From: JBBSEX01 sp038239345
GTDB lineage: Bacteria; Acidobacteriota; Terriglobia; Bryobacterales; Bryobacteraceae
DNA length: 64,000 bases
Assembly: GCA_038239345.1 (NCBI GenBank)
Contig: JBBSEX010000006.1
Span: 186,001-250,000 of the forward strand
Direction: 5' to 3'
Shown: positions 33,306-41,411 of the stretch, in pieces
Position numbering within the stretch: the stretch's first letter is position 1
How the letters are laid out: each line of letters starts with the position of its first letter
The notes under the pieces: model-generated
What the model saw: the letters and a program-made list of their open reading frames with translations, nothing else
Databases searched by the model: none
What the model was told of the DNA's origin: nothing
Program-made: the position numbers and the translations under genes

Positions 33306-33320
33306 TATAGAGTGTCAATA
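33306..33320 (-). promoter_or_regulatory. Second copy of the palindrome upstream of the ADOP gene
   Basis: TATAGAGTGTCAATA differs from the first site at one base. The 34-base centre spacing puts both sites on nearly the same face of the helix (about three turns), as for cooperative repressor binding. Confidence 0.6.
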
Positions 33321-33336
33321 GGAGCCCACTGTAGTT

Positions 33337-34446
33337 CTATTCGATTCGGCGGCCGGCGTCGCTGGTGTCGTAACCTCCCAGGCCTTCCAGTTCGCGGCGG
33401 AATTTATTTCGGCTGAGGGTGTCGATCACGATCTGAACGGCGGGTAGGGTGAGGTGTTGCTTGCGAATCACCAGGTCATACCGCTCGCCGATCAGGGGCA
33501 GGAAGTCGAGACCAAAGACGCGGGCGGCGGCCCTGGTGGCGATGCAGGCGTCGGATTCGGCGGCACGCACGGTCCAGGCGGCGGGCAGGTGACCGAGAGC
33601 GATACGGTCATAACCGCGAACCTGCGATTTCTCGAGGGTGATCCGCTGGAGGTTCGTATCGAGCAGCAAGCGGCTGCCCGCGCCCGGTTCGCGATTCATG
33701 ATGCAAACGTCTTTGCGGGCGAAATCCGCGATGCCCCGAATCCCCTTCGGGTTGCCCCTGGCGACCACAATCCCTTCTTCCCACATGGCGAAAGAAAAGA
33801 CGGCGGCGGAGCCCTTGCGGAAGAGTTTGCGCACGGCGGGCAGGTTCGATTCTCCGGTGGCTTCGTCGCGCAAATGCGAGCCGGCGATATGCACGACACC
33901 ATCCTTCAACAAGCGCAAGGCCTGCGAACTGTTGCGATGAGCGAGAACTAATTCCACACCGGCGAGGCGCACATGGCGGGCCAGAACGGACATTCCCGGA
34001 TCGCAGCCGGCGACAAGCAGGCGATTTTCGAGCGGTGTGTCTTCCTGGAAAAGTTGCACGCGGGTGTGTTTGGAGTTCGATTCCAGAAGTACGGCATCGG
34101 CGGTGGGAAGGTGCCAGGCAACGGGAGCGGGCGAGGCGGCGATGATTCGCGAATCGACTTGGCAAAGCTGCAGAGGCTGGCCGGCCTCGACGTCCCCATC
34201 CCCCGGTAGAAGGTCTACGTCTTGGAGCCGGGGAGAGGCAGCGGGCTCGCCTTCCAGATGAAAGAGATCCTCGACGGAAACGTCGAGCGCGCGGGCCAGA
34301 CGGAGCGCGACGGCGGTATTGGGAACGTAGCTGGCAGATTCCATCGCATATATGGTTTGGCGGCTGACGCCGGTCTGCTTAGCGAGCGCCACGGCCGACA
34401 AGCCACGACGCTGGCGAATGCGGGAGAGGTTGTTGGCTATGCTCAT
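33337..34446 (-). CDS. XRE-family regulator fused to a periplasmic-binding-protein-like sensor domain
   Basis: A 369-residue transcription factor. Residues ~5-62 form an HTH_3/XRE domain (LSRIRQRRGLSAVALAKQTG, VSRQTIYAMES, LARALDVSVEDLF). From ~95 a PBP_like domain follows (LLVAGCDPGMSVLARHVR; GIRGIADFARKDVCIMNREP; GAGSRLLLD), the fold of molybdate-type substrate-binding proteins, here serving as a ligand sensor. It is divergent from the cytochrome c - PQQ dehydrogenase genes with only 44 bases between start codons, so it probably controls them and itself. The ligand is unknown; an oxyanion or small organic acid is suggested by the fold. Confidence 0.88.
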   Translation of the reverse strand: MSIANNLSRIRQRRGLSAVALAKQTGVSRQTIYAMESASYVPNTAVALRLARALDVSVEDLFHLEGEPAASPRLQDVDLLPGDGDVEAGQPLQLCQVDSRIIAASPAPVAWHLPTADAVLLESNSKHTRVQLFQEDTPLENRLLVAGCDPGMSVLARHVRLAGVELVLAHRNSSQALRLLKDGVVHIAGSHLRDEATGESNLPAVRKLFRKGSAAVFSFAMWEEGIVVARGNPKGIRGIADFARKDVCIMNREPGAGSRLLLDTNLQRITLEKSQVRGYDRIALGHLPAAWTVRAAESDACIATRAAARVFGLDFLPLIGERYDLVIRKQHLTLPAVQIVIDTLSRNKFRRELEGLGGYDTSDAGRRIE

Positions 34447-34490
34447 CGTCTTCTCTACTGTAATTCGCGGCGCGTATATAATCGGTGGTC

Positions 34491-35216
34491 ATGTTGGCGA
34501 CTTGGGCATTGGCATTGCTACTCACGCAGAATTTTACGGCGGAAGACCTGGCGGAAGGTAAAAACATCTTTCAGTCGAATTGTGGCGGATGCCACGGGCC
34601 CGATGGGACAGGCGGCCGGGGGCCTAATCTGGCGATTCCGAAGTTGAAGCGGGGGTCCGATGCGGCGGCTATCGGAGCTGTGATCGCGTACGGAATTGCG
34701 GGGACGGAGATGCCTTCCGGTTGGTATTTGGGTGAGAGGAAAGTGACGCTCTTAACGGTCTACGTGATGACCTTGGGAAGTACGGCGCGGGCGACAGTGA
34801 GTGGCGATCCGCTATCTGGCAGGATGCTGTTTAGCGAGAAGTGCGCCGGGTGCCACATCGTGAACGGAACGGGCGGAAGCATTGGGCCGGAGTTAGGCGA
34901 TGTGGGCGCCCGGCGCAATGCGGTTTATTTGCGCGAGCTGTTGATAAATCCAGAATCGAAGCTGCCTCCGGGGTTTGTGATGTTGAAGGCGATCACCCAA
35001 AACGATGGCGCGGTGCGGGGTATCCGCGTAAACGAAGACACATTCACGGTGCAGATCAGGGATATAAGTGGACGCTTTCATTCTCTGGCGAAGAAGGACT
35101 TAAAAGAGCTGACGACGGAATCGGGGCGGACGCCAATGCCGAGTTATCGCGGTTTGGCGGCGATTGATCTGGATAATTTGATTGCCTACCTGACGAGTCT
35201 GCGAGGCGAGCGATGA
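34491..35216 (+). CDS. Periplasmic di-heme cytochrome c
   Basis: A 241-residue exported protein with start ATG 34491; a GTG two codons earlier is possible. After a short signal (LATWALALLLTQ), two CxxCH heme sites appear: CGGCH near residue 31 and CAGCH near 117, each with the downstream Met/PxxN context of class I cytochrome c (GPDGTGGRGPNLA; GTGGSIGPELGDVGARR). It overlaps the next gene at ATGA (35213-35216). It is most likely the electron acceptor of the downstream quinoprotein dehydrogenase. Confidence 0.9.
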   Translation: MLATWALALLLTQNFTAEDLAEGKNIFQSNCGGCHGPDGTGGRGPNLAIPKLKRGSDAAAIGAVIAYGIAGTEMPSGWYLGERKVTLLTVYVMTLGSTARATVSGDPLSGRMLFSEKCAGCHIVNGTGGSIGPELGDVGARRNAVYLRELLINPESKLPPGFVMLKAITQNDGAVRGIRVNEDTFTVQIRDISGRFHSLAKKDLKELTTESGRTPMPSYRGLAAIDLDNLIAYLTSLRGER

Positions 35217-36778
35217 AGGCGGGGAGTCTTTTATTTATCGCGGCGGTATTGCAGGCACAAGTTCCGTTTGAGCGAATCGTAAAGGCCGACCCTAAGGAGT
35301 GGCTGACCTATTCGGGCAACTATCAAGGACATCGATTTTCGCAATTGAAGCAGATCACGCGGGAAAACGTGGCGGGGCTGCGCCCGATATGGATGTATCA
35401 GATTAAAGAGCCCGATCATTTTGAAGCGAGCCCCGTGGTAGCCGATGGCGTGATGTACATCACCGAGCCGCCGAATGCGGTAGCCGCGCTGGACGCGCAT
35501 ACGGGACGGCCCTTGTGGCGCTATGAACGGACGCTTCCGGCGGACCTGCGATTGTGCTGCGGACGGGTGAATCGGGGCGTGGCGATTTTGGATGGAACGA
35601 TATTTATCTCGACGCTGGATAGCCATGTGATCGCTCTCGATGCGGTGTCGGGGGCGATTCGCTGGGACATCGCGGCGGCCGATTACAAGACCGGCCATTC
35701 GATGACTGCCGCACCGCTGGCTATCGACGGCAAGATCATTATCGGCGTGGCGGGAGGGGAGTACGGCATTCGCGGATTCGTGGATGCCTATGATGCGAAG
35801 ACGGGCAAAAGGCTGTGGCGTTTTTGGACGATTCCCGGCCCCGGTGAAGCGGGGAATGAGAGCTGGCCGGGCGATACGTGGAAGACTGGCGGCGCTCCGC
35901 CGTGGATGACGGGGTCATACGATCCGGAATCGAAGCTGCTCTTTTGGGGCACGGGAAACCCTGGACCGGATTGGAATGGCGATGTGCGGGCGGGCGACAA
36001 TCTATATTCCTGTTCGCTGCTGGCGCTGGATGCGGACACAGGCAAGCTGCGCTGGCACTTCCAGTTCAATCCGCATGACGATCATGATTGGGACGCCACG
36101 GAATTGCCTGTGCAGTTCGAAGGGCGGATCGGCGGAAAGACGCGCAAGTTGGTGGCGATGGCCAATCGCAATGGATTTTATTACGTACTGGACCGGCTGA
36201 CTGGCGAGTTTCTTTCGGGGGCGGCTTATGTGAAACAGACCTGGGCCAAGGGGCTGGATGAACGGGGGCGGCCGATGCGCTTGGCGAACAGCTCGCCGAC
36301 GGCGGAAGGCACGAAGGTATATCCGAATCTATATGGCGGTACGAATTGGTTCAGCCCTTCCTACAATCCGCTAAACCAGCTTTTTTATGTCGCCGTGCGC
36401 GAGGTGGGCTCGAAATATTTCAAGAGCGATACGCCGTATAGCGCGGGGGCTCCGTTTCTAGGGGGCGGTGAACTTGCGGATACGGGCGACCTGACGTCGG
36501 GAGCGATTCGGGCGCTGGATTCGCTGACGGGGAAGATGAAATGGGAGTTCCCGTTGAAGTCGCCTCCGTGGAGCGGCGTGATGGCGACGGCGGGTGGCGT
36601 GGTGTTTGGCGGATCAACCGAAGGCAATGTGTACGCGCTGGACGCGGAGTCAGGCAGACCGTTATGGCAGTTCCAGACGGGCGGCGAAGTTTTCTCAAAT
36701 CCGGTGAGCTATGAGTTGGACGGAAAACAATACATTGCCATGGCGGCGGGGCACGCGATTTTTGTTTTCGGTTTATAG
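35213..36778 (+). CDS. PQQ-dependent alcohol dehydrogenase-type quinoprotein
   Basis: A 521-residue periplasmic eight-bladed propeller enzyme oxidising an alcohol or sugar with pyrroloquinoline quinone. A signal peptide (AGSLLFIAAVLQAQ) is present. Key sites are a vicinal Cys pair (LRLCCGRVNRG, near 113), the PQQ-floor Trp block (LLFWGTGNPGPDW), and PHDDHDWDATE near 286-296. Ungapped alignment with MxaF/XoxF places D291 as catalytic Asp and D293 at the extra Asp seen in lanthanide enzymes (D-x-D). WGTGNPGP supplies Asn. At 521 residues it is shorter than XoxF (~600). No pqq biosynthesis gene is present here. Confidence 0.88.
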   Translation: MKAGSLLFIAAVLQAQVPFERIVKADPKEWLTYSGNYQGHRFSQLKQITRENVAGLRPIWMYQIKEPDHFEASPVVADGVMYITEPPNAVAALDAHTGRPLWRYERTLPADLRLCCGRVNRGVAILDGTIFISTLDSHVIALDAVSGAIRWDIAAADYKTGHSMTAAPLAIDGKIIIGVAGGEYGIRGFVDAYDAKTGKRLWRFWTIPGPGEAGNESWPGDTWKTGGAPPWMTGSYDPESKLLFWGTGNPGPDWNGDVRAGDNLYSCSLLALDADTGKLRWHFQFNPHDDHDWDATELPVQFEGRIGGKTRKLVAMANRNGFYYVLDRLTGEFLSGAAYVKQTWAKGLDERGRPMRLANSSPTAEGTKVYPNLYGGTNWFSPSYNPLNQLFYVAVREVGSKYFKSDTPYSAGAPFLGGGELADTGDLTSGAIRALDSLTGKMKWEFPLKSPPWSGVMATAGGVVFGGSTEGNVYALDAESGRPLWQFQTGGEVFSNPVSYELDGKQYIAMAAGHAIFVFGL

Positions 36779-36786
36779 AGAGGGTC

Positions 36787-38853
36787 ATGAAAGTTTGGGT
36801 GGGGCGGATCGTCTGGATATTAGTCGCGGTGGCCGGGGCATTCTGTTTGGGAGGCATAGCGATCAGCCGGGGCGAGCCGGTAAACAGCATGTGGCTGGTT
36901 CTGGCGGCGGCTTGCAGTTACGCCATCGGGTATCGCTTTTACGCGAAGTTCATCGCCGCGAAGGTGATGATGCTGGACGACAACAGGGCGACACCGGCCG
37001 AGCGGCTACGCGATGGACACGACTTTGAGCCGACTAATAAATGGATCGTTTTCGGGCATCACTTCGCGGCCATCGCCGGGCCGGGTCCACTGGTAGGGCC
37101 GACGCTTGCCGCGCAGTTTGGCTACCTGCCAAGCGTGATCTGGATCATCGTGGGTGCGGTGCTGGGCGGGTGCGTGCAGGATTTCACGATCCTGTTCTGC
37201 TCCATGCGGCGCGATGGAAAATCACTGGGCCAGATGGCCCGGGAAGAGATCGGCAAGCTGGGGGGATTCGCGGCTCTGCTGACCGTGTTGATCATTATGA
37301 TTATCCTGCTGGCGGTGGTGGGATTGGTGGTGGTCAATGCGCTGAAGGGTAGCCCGTGGGGCGCGTTCACGATAGCGGCTACCATTCCAATCGCCGTGTT
37401 CATGGGACTCTATCTGCGATTTTGGCGGGCGGGCAAGGTGCTGGAATGCTCAGCGATCGGCTTCGTTTTATTGCTGGCAAGCATTTTCGGAGGACAGTGG
37501 GTATCGCAATCGGCGGTGTGGGCGCCGTGGTTCACCTATAGCGGCGTGACGCTTTCGCTAGCCTTGATCGTGTATGGATTTTGCGCCAGTGTCCTGCCGG
37601 TGTGGCTGCTGCTTGCGCCGCGCGATTACTTGAGTACATTCGTGAAATTGGGAGTGGTGTTGATGCTGGGATTAGGGATCCTGCTGGTGCATCCGCAACT
37701 GGAAATGCCGCCGCTGACGCGCTTTGTGGACGGCACCGGGCCGATTTTCGCGGGTAAGATATTTCCATTCTGCTTCATCACGATTGCCTGCGGAGCGGTG
37801 TCGGGATTTCACGCGTTGATTGCATCGGGCACAACGCCCAAGCTGATTGCCAGGGAATCGCATGCGCGGCCTGTCGGATATGGGTCGATGCTACTGGAAA
37901 GTTATGTGGCGATGATGGCTCTGGTAGCGGCTTGCGCACTGCAGCCCGGTGTATTCTTTGCCGTTAACTCACCGGCGGGCGTAGTAGGCGCCACTCCCAT
38001 TGCCGCGGCGGCGACGATAACCGCTTGGGGATTTCCAGTAACGGCGGCGCAAATGGCCGAACTGGCGAGCGAAGTGGGCGAAAACACGCTGTTTTACCGC
38101 ACGGGCGGCGCTCCATCGCTAGCGTTGGGCATGGCCCATATTTTCGCCAAGACCGGCGGAGGCAAATCGTTTCTGGCGTTCTGGTATCACTTCGCGATTA
38201 TGTTTGAAGCGCTGTTCATCCTTACCGTGATCGACGCCGGGACACGGGTGGGACGCTTCATGCTGCAGGACCTGCTGGGCAATGTGTACAAGCCCATCGG
38301 GCGCACGGGATGGATGCCGGGAGTGCTGGGGACAAGCGCGGCGATCGTGATGGCGTGGGGATATTTCCTGTATCAGGGCGTGCTGGATCCGCTGGGCGGG
38401 ATCAATTCGCTGTGGCCATTATTCGGCATCGCGAACCAACTATTGGCGGCGATCGCATTTTGCGTCGCGACCACGATTCTGATCAAGATGCACGGCGCGA
38501 AGTATATGTGGGTGACTTGCGTACCGCTGGCGTGGCTGGTGTTGGTAACGTTCAGCGCGGGGTGGGAAAAGCTTTTCTCCGACTCGCCACGGATAGGATT
38601 TTTGTCGCAAGCGGGGCAGTTGGCAACGGCGCTGGGGGCGGGAAAAATCGCGGCGGCGAAGGTAGCGGAAACGCAAACGCTGCTCTTCAACGCTCGTCTG
38701 GACGCGGTGATTTGCGGCGTGCTGATGGTGTTGGTGGCGGTAATCCTGGTGGATTCGATCCGCATCTGGACGGGCATCTTGCGTGGCACGCGGGTCTCGA
38801 TTTTAGCGGAGGCTCCGTTCGTGATGTCGCGTTTGAAAGCGGAGGAATTATGA
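36787..38853 (+). CDS. cstA: CstA-family carbon starvation / peptide-pyruvate transporter
   Basis: A 688-residue polytopic membrane protein starting eight bases after the PQQ dehydrogenase. It has the N-terminal CstA domain with AIAGPGPLVGPTLAAQFGY, GAVLGGCVQDFTILF, and the C-terminal CstA_5TM part (LDPLGGINSLWPLFGIANQL). Around 16-18 helices are visible. In E. coli CstA and its paralogue BtsT import peptides and pyruvate during carbon limitation. Its position suggests uptake of a small carbon compound linked to the oxidation step upstream. The ybdD-type partner follows. Confidence 0.94.
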   Translation: MKVWVGRIVWILVAVAGAFCLGGIAISRGEPVNSMWLVLAAACSYAIGYRFYAKFIAAKVMMLDDNRATPAERLRDGHDFEPTNKWIVFGHHFAAIAGPGPLVGPTLAAQFGYLPSVIWIIVGAVLGGCVQDFTILFCSMRRDGKSLGQMAREEIGKLGGFAALLTVLIIMIILLAVVGLVVVNALKGSPWGAFTIAATIPIAVFMGLYLRFWRAGKVLECSAIGFVLLLASIFGGQWVSQSAVWAPWFTYSGVTLSLALIVYGFCASVLPVWLLLAPRDYLSTFVKLGVVLMLGLGILLVHPQLEMPPLTRFVDGTGPIFAGKIFPFCFITIACGAVSGFHALIASGTTPKLIARESHARPVGYGSMLLESYVAMMALVAACALQPGVFFAVNSPAGVVGATPIAAAATITAWGFPVTAAQMAELASEVGENTLFYRTGGAPSLALGMAHIFAKTGGGKSFLAFWYHFAIMFEALFILTVIDAGTRVGRFMLQDLLGNVYKPIGRTGWMPGVLGTSAAIVMAWGYFLYQGVLDPLGGINSLWPLFGIANQLLAAIAFCVATTILIKMHGAKYMWVTCVPLAWLVLVTFSAGWEKLFSDSPRIGFLSQAGQLATALGAGKIAAAKVAETQTLLFNARLDAVICGVLMVLVAVILVDSIRIWTGILRGTRVSILAEAPFVMSRLKAEEL

Positions 38854-39029
38854 GGCTGGCGATGTTGCGGGCGTGGCGAATTGTGGTGGGTGTGGTGCGT
38901 GAATTATCCGATCAAACCGCTTACGAACGGCATTTGCGAATTCATCAGGCCGTACACTCGGGCGAAGAATGGCGGCGCTTCTCAGATGAACGGTTGCGGG
39001 CGAAATACAAGCGGGCGCGGTGTTGCTAA
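38850..39029 (+). CDS. YbdD/YjiX family small protein
   Basis: A 59-residue protein overlapping the cstA stop at ATGA (38850-38853), with GGAGGA just upstream; ATG 38862 is an alternative start. It has RAWRIVVGVVRELSDQTAYE, then HLRIHQ and EEWRRFSDERLRAKY, the DUF466/YbdD pattern. The gene is almost always directly downstream of cstA or btsT. It may be needed for transporter function. Confidence 0.9.
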   Translation: MRLAMLRAWRIVVGVVRELSDQTAYERHLRIHQAVHSGEEWRRFSDERLRAKYKRARCC

Positions 39030-39031
39030 AC

Positions 39032-39156
39032 ATGAATATTTTTTGAGCACGGTTCTCTTGGGAAGCGCGGCGTTCGCGGCGGAGACTCCCGCCAGGGTCG
39101 CGACAAAGCTTGTGCACTCGGCCGACCCAAATCCGCCCAAAAGAAAACCGCAGTAG
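39032..39156 (+). pseudogene. Possible decayed small exported peptide gene
   Basis: ATG AAT ATT TTT leads to a stop, but adding one T to the six-T run restores MNIFLSTVLLGSAAFAAETP, a good signal peptide, running to a stop at 39156. It may be a frame-shifted remnant or chance. No homology is known to me. Confidence 0.25.
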
Positions 39157-39166
39157 TCCGCCATCT

Positions 39167-39766
39167 CTATCGCAGAGGAATGGAAGTGAAGAGCTCGACG
39201 AGCGTCCTGACGCGCTCTTTCTGACGACTGCGCGGAAATCGTTTGGTTCTTGTGAGCTCGGCGATACCGTGAAGGCTGGCCCAAAACAGCTCCGATAGAA
39301 CCTCCGACTTCGCACCCTTCCCCTTAAACAACTCCATCAGTTGGGAAAACGCGAATCGCAGCTCCGGAGGAGTAGCCGCGGCATTGAACGGTACGCTCAG
39401 GCTGAGTGAAAACATCACTTCGTACAGTGCGGGTGAAGACGCGGCGAACTCCAGATATGCAGCTGCGACCGATTCGACCGTATTTCCACGCTTAACCGGC
39501 GGTTTCCGTGCCTTCTCCAAAGCTATGCCGATCTCCTGAAAACCCTCGATAGCGACCGCGGCGAGAATCCCTTCGCGGCTTCCAAAATGAGCGTATAGGA
39601 CGGGTTGGCTGTAGGAAATTTCGTCGGATAGCCGCCGAACGGTTACGTTGGACCACCCTTCGAGTTCCGCGATTCGTCGTGCGGCACTGATAATTTGTGC
39701 CCGGCGGGCCTGCTTGTCACGCAGTTTTCGTTCCGCAATTCGGTTCCCTGCCCGTGTTTCTACCAT
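39167..39766 (-). CDS. TetR/AcrR-family transcriptional regulator
   Basis: A 199-residue repressor; start ATG 39766 (MVETRAGNR). The frame extends to 39868, but that crosses the promoter region. The HTH is ARRIAELEGWSNVTVRRLSD, EISYSQPVLYAHFGSREGIL (about 24-70), and the C-terminal ligand domain holds ELFWASLHGIAELTR, a TetR_C WHG-type block. It is divergent from the DUF4267-NIPSNAP-MBL genes and probably represses them. An imperfect palindrome (39760-39781) covers its start codon. Confidence 0.9.
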   Translation of the reverse strand: MVETRAGNRIAERKLRDKQARRAQIISAARRIAELEGWSNVTVRRLSDEISYSQPVLYAHFGSREGILAAVAIEGFQEIGIALEKARKPPVKRGNTVESVAAAYLEFAASSPALYEVMFSLSLSVPFNAAATPPELRFAFSQLMELFKGKGAKSEVLSELFWASLHGIAELTRTKRFPRSRQKERVRTLVELFTSIPLR

Positions 39767-39781
39767 TGATAGAAATGATAG
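39760..39781. promoter_or_regulatory. Imperfect palindrome at the TetR start (putative operator)
   Basis: CTACCATT-6-AATGATAG forms arms matching at 7 of 8 positions with a six-base centre, and covers the TetR start codon (39764-39766). Typical TetR-family operators are palindromes of this length near the repressor's own start. Confidence 0.5.
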
Positions 39782-39875
39782 CGCCTCTGGTACAAAGCTC
39801 GGCGAAGGTGGATCCTTTTGCAAATGCGCCGAATTTATTCTAGCAGTGCTATACTTTCTACAAGGCAAATATATA

Positions 39876-40256
39876 ATGCATGATGCTATACTGCTTTCTG
39901 TAGCCGCTGTCTTGGCTTTGGCGATTATTGTCGTCGGTTGTTTCTACCTCATAGCTCCTGAACGAATGACAGGATCATTTGGTCTGAAGCCGCCTGCACC
40001 CGATGCTGACACTCGTGCCTGGCTACGCCTTAAAGGAATTCGGGACGTCGTATCCGGATTGGTCGTGCTGACACTGATGCTGACCACGGACGCGCGGACA
40101 GTAGGCATCGCTCTACTGGTTGAAGCCATCGTCCCTCTGGGCGACATGTCAAACGTCTTGGGGTCGGGCGGGTCGAAATCGGCAGCGCTCTCCATTCATG
40201 GCGTAACCTGCGCCGTCATGATTGTCGTCGGTTTCTTGTTGATCCATGCCGTGTAA
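39876..40256 (+). CDS. DUF4267-family membrane protein
   Basis: A 126-residue protein with four hydrophobic helices (about 4-26, 50-68, 72-90, 103-124). Start ATG 39876 is chosen; the longer frame to 39648 crosses the divergent TetR gene. GLKPPAPDADTRAWLRLKGI, RDVVSG and VPLGDMSNVL are typical of DUF4267. A TATACT box lies 20 bases upstream of the start. First gene of the block controlled, presumably, by the TetR repressor. Confidence 0.83.
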   Translation: MHDAILLSVAAVLALAIIVVGCFYLIAPERMTGSFGLKPPAPDADTRAWLRLKGIRDVVSGLVVLTLMLTTDARTVGIALLVEAIVPLGDMSNVLGSGGSKSAALSIHGVTCAVMIVVGFLLIHAV

Positions 40257-40290
40257 TTGTCAATCCAAATCGATGCAATAGGAGACAACG

Positions 40291-40614
40291 ATGCGAACTT
40301 TTGAACTTCGCGTGTACACACTGCGCACCAAAGAGGCGCTCGATTTCTATAAGGAGCAAATCTATCCCCGTCATCTCAACAGCTTTCCGCTGTTCGGGAT
40401 TGAGGCCCACGGCTTCTGGACCGCCAAGGAGGATGCCGAGCCACGGCTCTTCGTGCTGGCCTCCTATGCGGCGGGCGAAGAACCCGGCGAAGTCGCTAAG
40501 CGGTATATGCAAAGCACAGAATTCGCTGAGGACATCAGGGACTTTGATGTATCGGATATCGTTAGCGTTGAATCGACGCTCCTCATACCTTCAACAAGCT
40601 CCCCTCTCCAGTGA
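40291..40614 (+). CDS. NIPSNAP-family protein
   Basis: A 107-residue dimeric alpha/beta-barrel (ferredoxin-like) protein: TFELRVYTLRTKEALDFYKE, LNSFPLFGIEAHGFW, PRLFVLASYAAGEEP. ATG 40291 has AGGAGA eight bases upstream. NIPSNAP proteins are poorly understood; small bacterial ones often sit with detoxification or hydrolase genes, as here. Confidence 0.88.
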   Translation: MRTFELRVYTLRTKEALDFYKEQIYPRHLNSFPLFGIEAHGFWTAKEDAEPRLFVLASYAAGEEPGEVAKRYMQSTEFAEDIRDFDVSDIVSVESTLLIPSTSSPLQ

Positions 40615-40670
40615 TGCGTGAAACATGAGCGACCTTGTTGCTGGACTGCGGGGAAAACCGTAAGGAGAAC

Positions 40671-41372
40671 ATGATGCCGTTCAAAGCTGTTACACCCTCG
40701 ATCAAATCCCTGAACTTAGGCATCTGCAACTGCTTTCTTCTACACGGGACCTTTGGATACGCAATCGTCGACACCGGTCACGAAAAGGATGGCGACGTGA
40801 TCCTCAAGGCCATTGCCCAAGAAGGCCTGGCTCCCACCGACATCAGGTACATCCTGATCACCCACGCTCATGCAGATCACGCGGGGAGCGCCGCTCAACT
40901 CAAAGCCGCAACCGGAGCAACATTGGTCTCGCATGCGCTCGACGCTGAAATCATCGAAAGCGGCGTCCATCAACGGCCGATGACTCCGGCACCCGGCATC
41001 CTGAACCTGATCCTCTTTCAACTGTTTGTGAAGGATCTTCTTCCAGTCCCGCGCGTACTAGTCGACCGACATGTAAGTGACGGCGAGGCGATGTATGACC
41101 TTGACGGCCTAAAAGTCATTCACACGCCGGGTCATTGCGCGGGCCAAGTGGCTTTCCTCTGGCCGCATGAAGGCGGAGCATTATTCGTCGGCGATGCCGC
41201 GGCAAACACGTTTGGCCTGCGTTACTCGATCTCCTATGAAGATCTCGCGCTGGGCAAGCGAACGCTGGCGAAACTGGCGAAAGTCCCCTTTTCTGTGGCG
41301 CTGTTTGGCCATGGGCGGACGATTTTAAGTGGTGCTCAGCAGAAGTTCGGAAATAAATGGAGCGCAGAGTAA
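40671..41372 (+). CDS. MBL-fold metallo-hydrolase
   Basis: A 233-residue soluble protein starting at ATG 40671 with AAGGAGAAC immediately upstream. It has a complete metal site: THAHADHAG (HxHxDH), HTPGHCAGQ (His), VGDAAA (Asp) and LFGHGR (His). This is the general glyoxalase-II/lactonase-like architecture; no signal peptide, unlike the B3-like enzyme near 2 kb. Substrate unknown. Confidence 0.9.
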   Translation: MMPFKAVTPSIKSLNLGICNCFLLHGTFGYAIVDTGHEKDGDVILKAIAQEGLAPTDIRYILITHAHADHAGSAAQLKAATGATLVSHALDAEIIESGVHQRPMTPAPGILNLILFQLFVKDLLPVPRVLVDRHVSDGEAMYDLDGLKVIHTPGHCAGQVAFLWPHEGGALFVGDAAANTFGLRYSISYEDLALGKRTLAKLAKVPFSVALFGHGRTILSGAQQKFGNKWSAE

Positions 41373-41411
41373 TTTGTCGAAGCGCAAACATGAAAGTGGA
41401 GGATCCATTCT

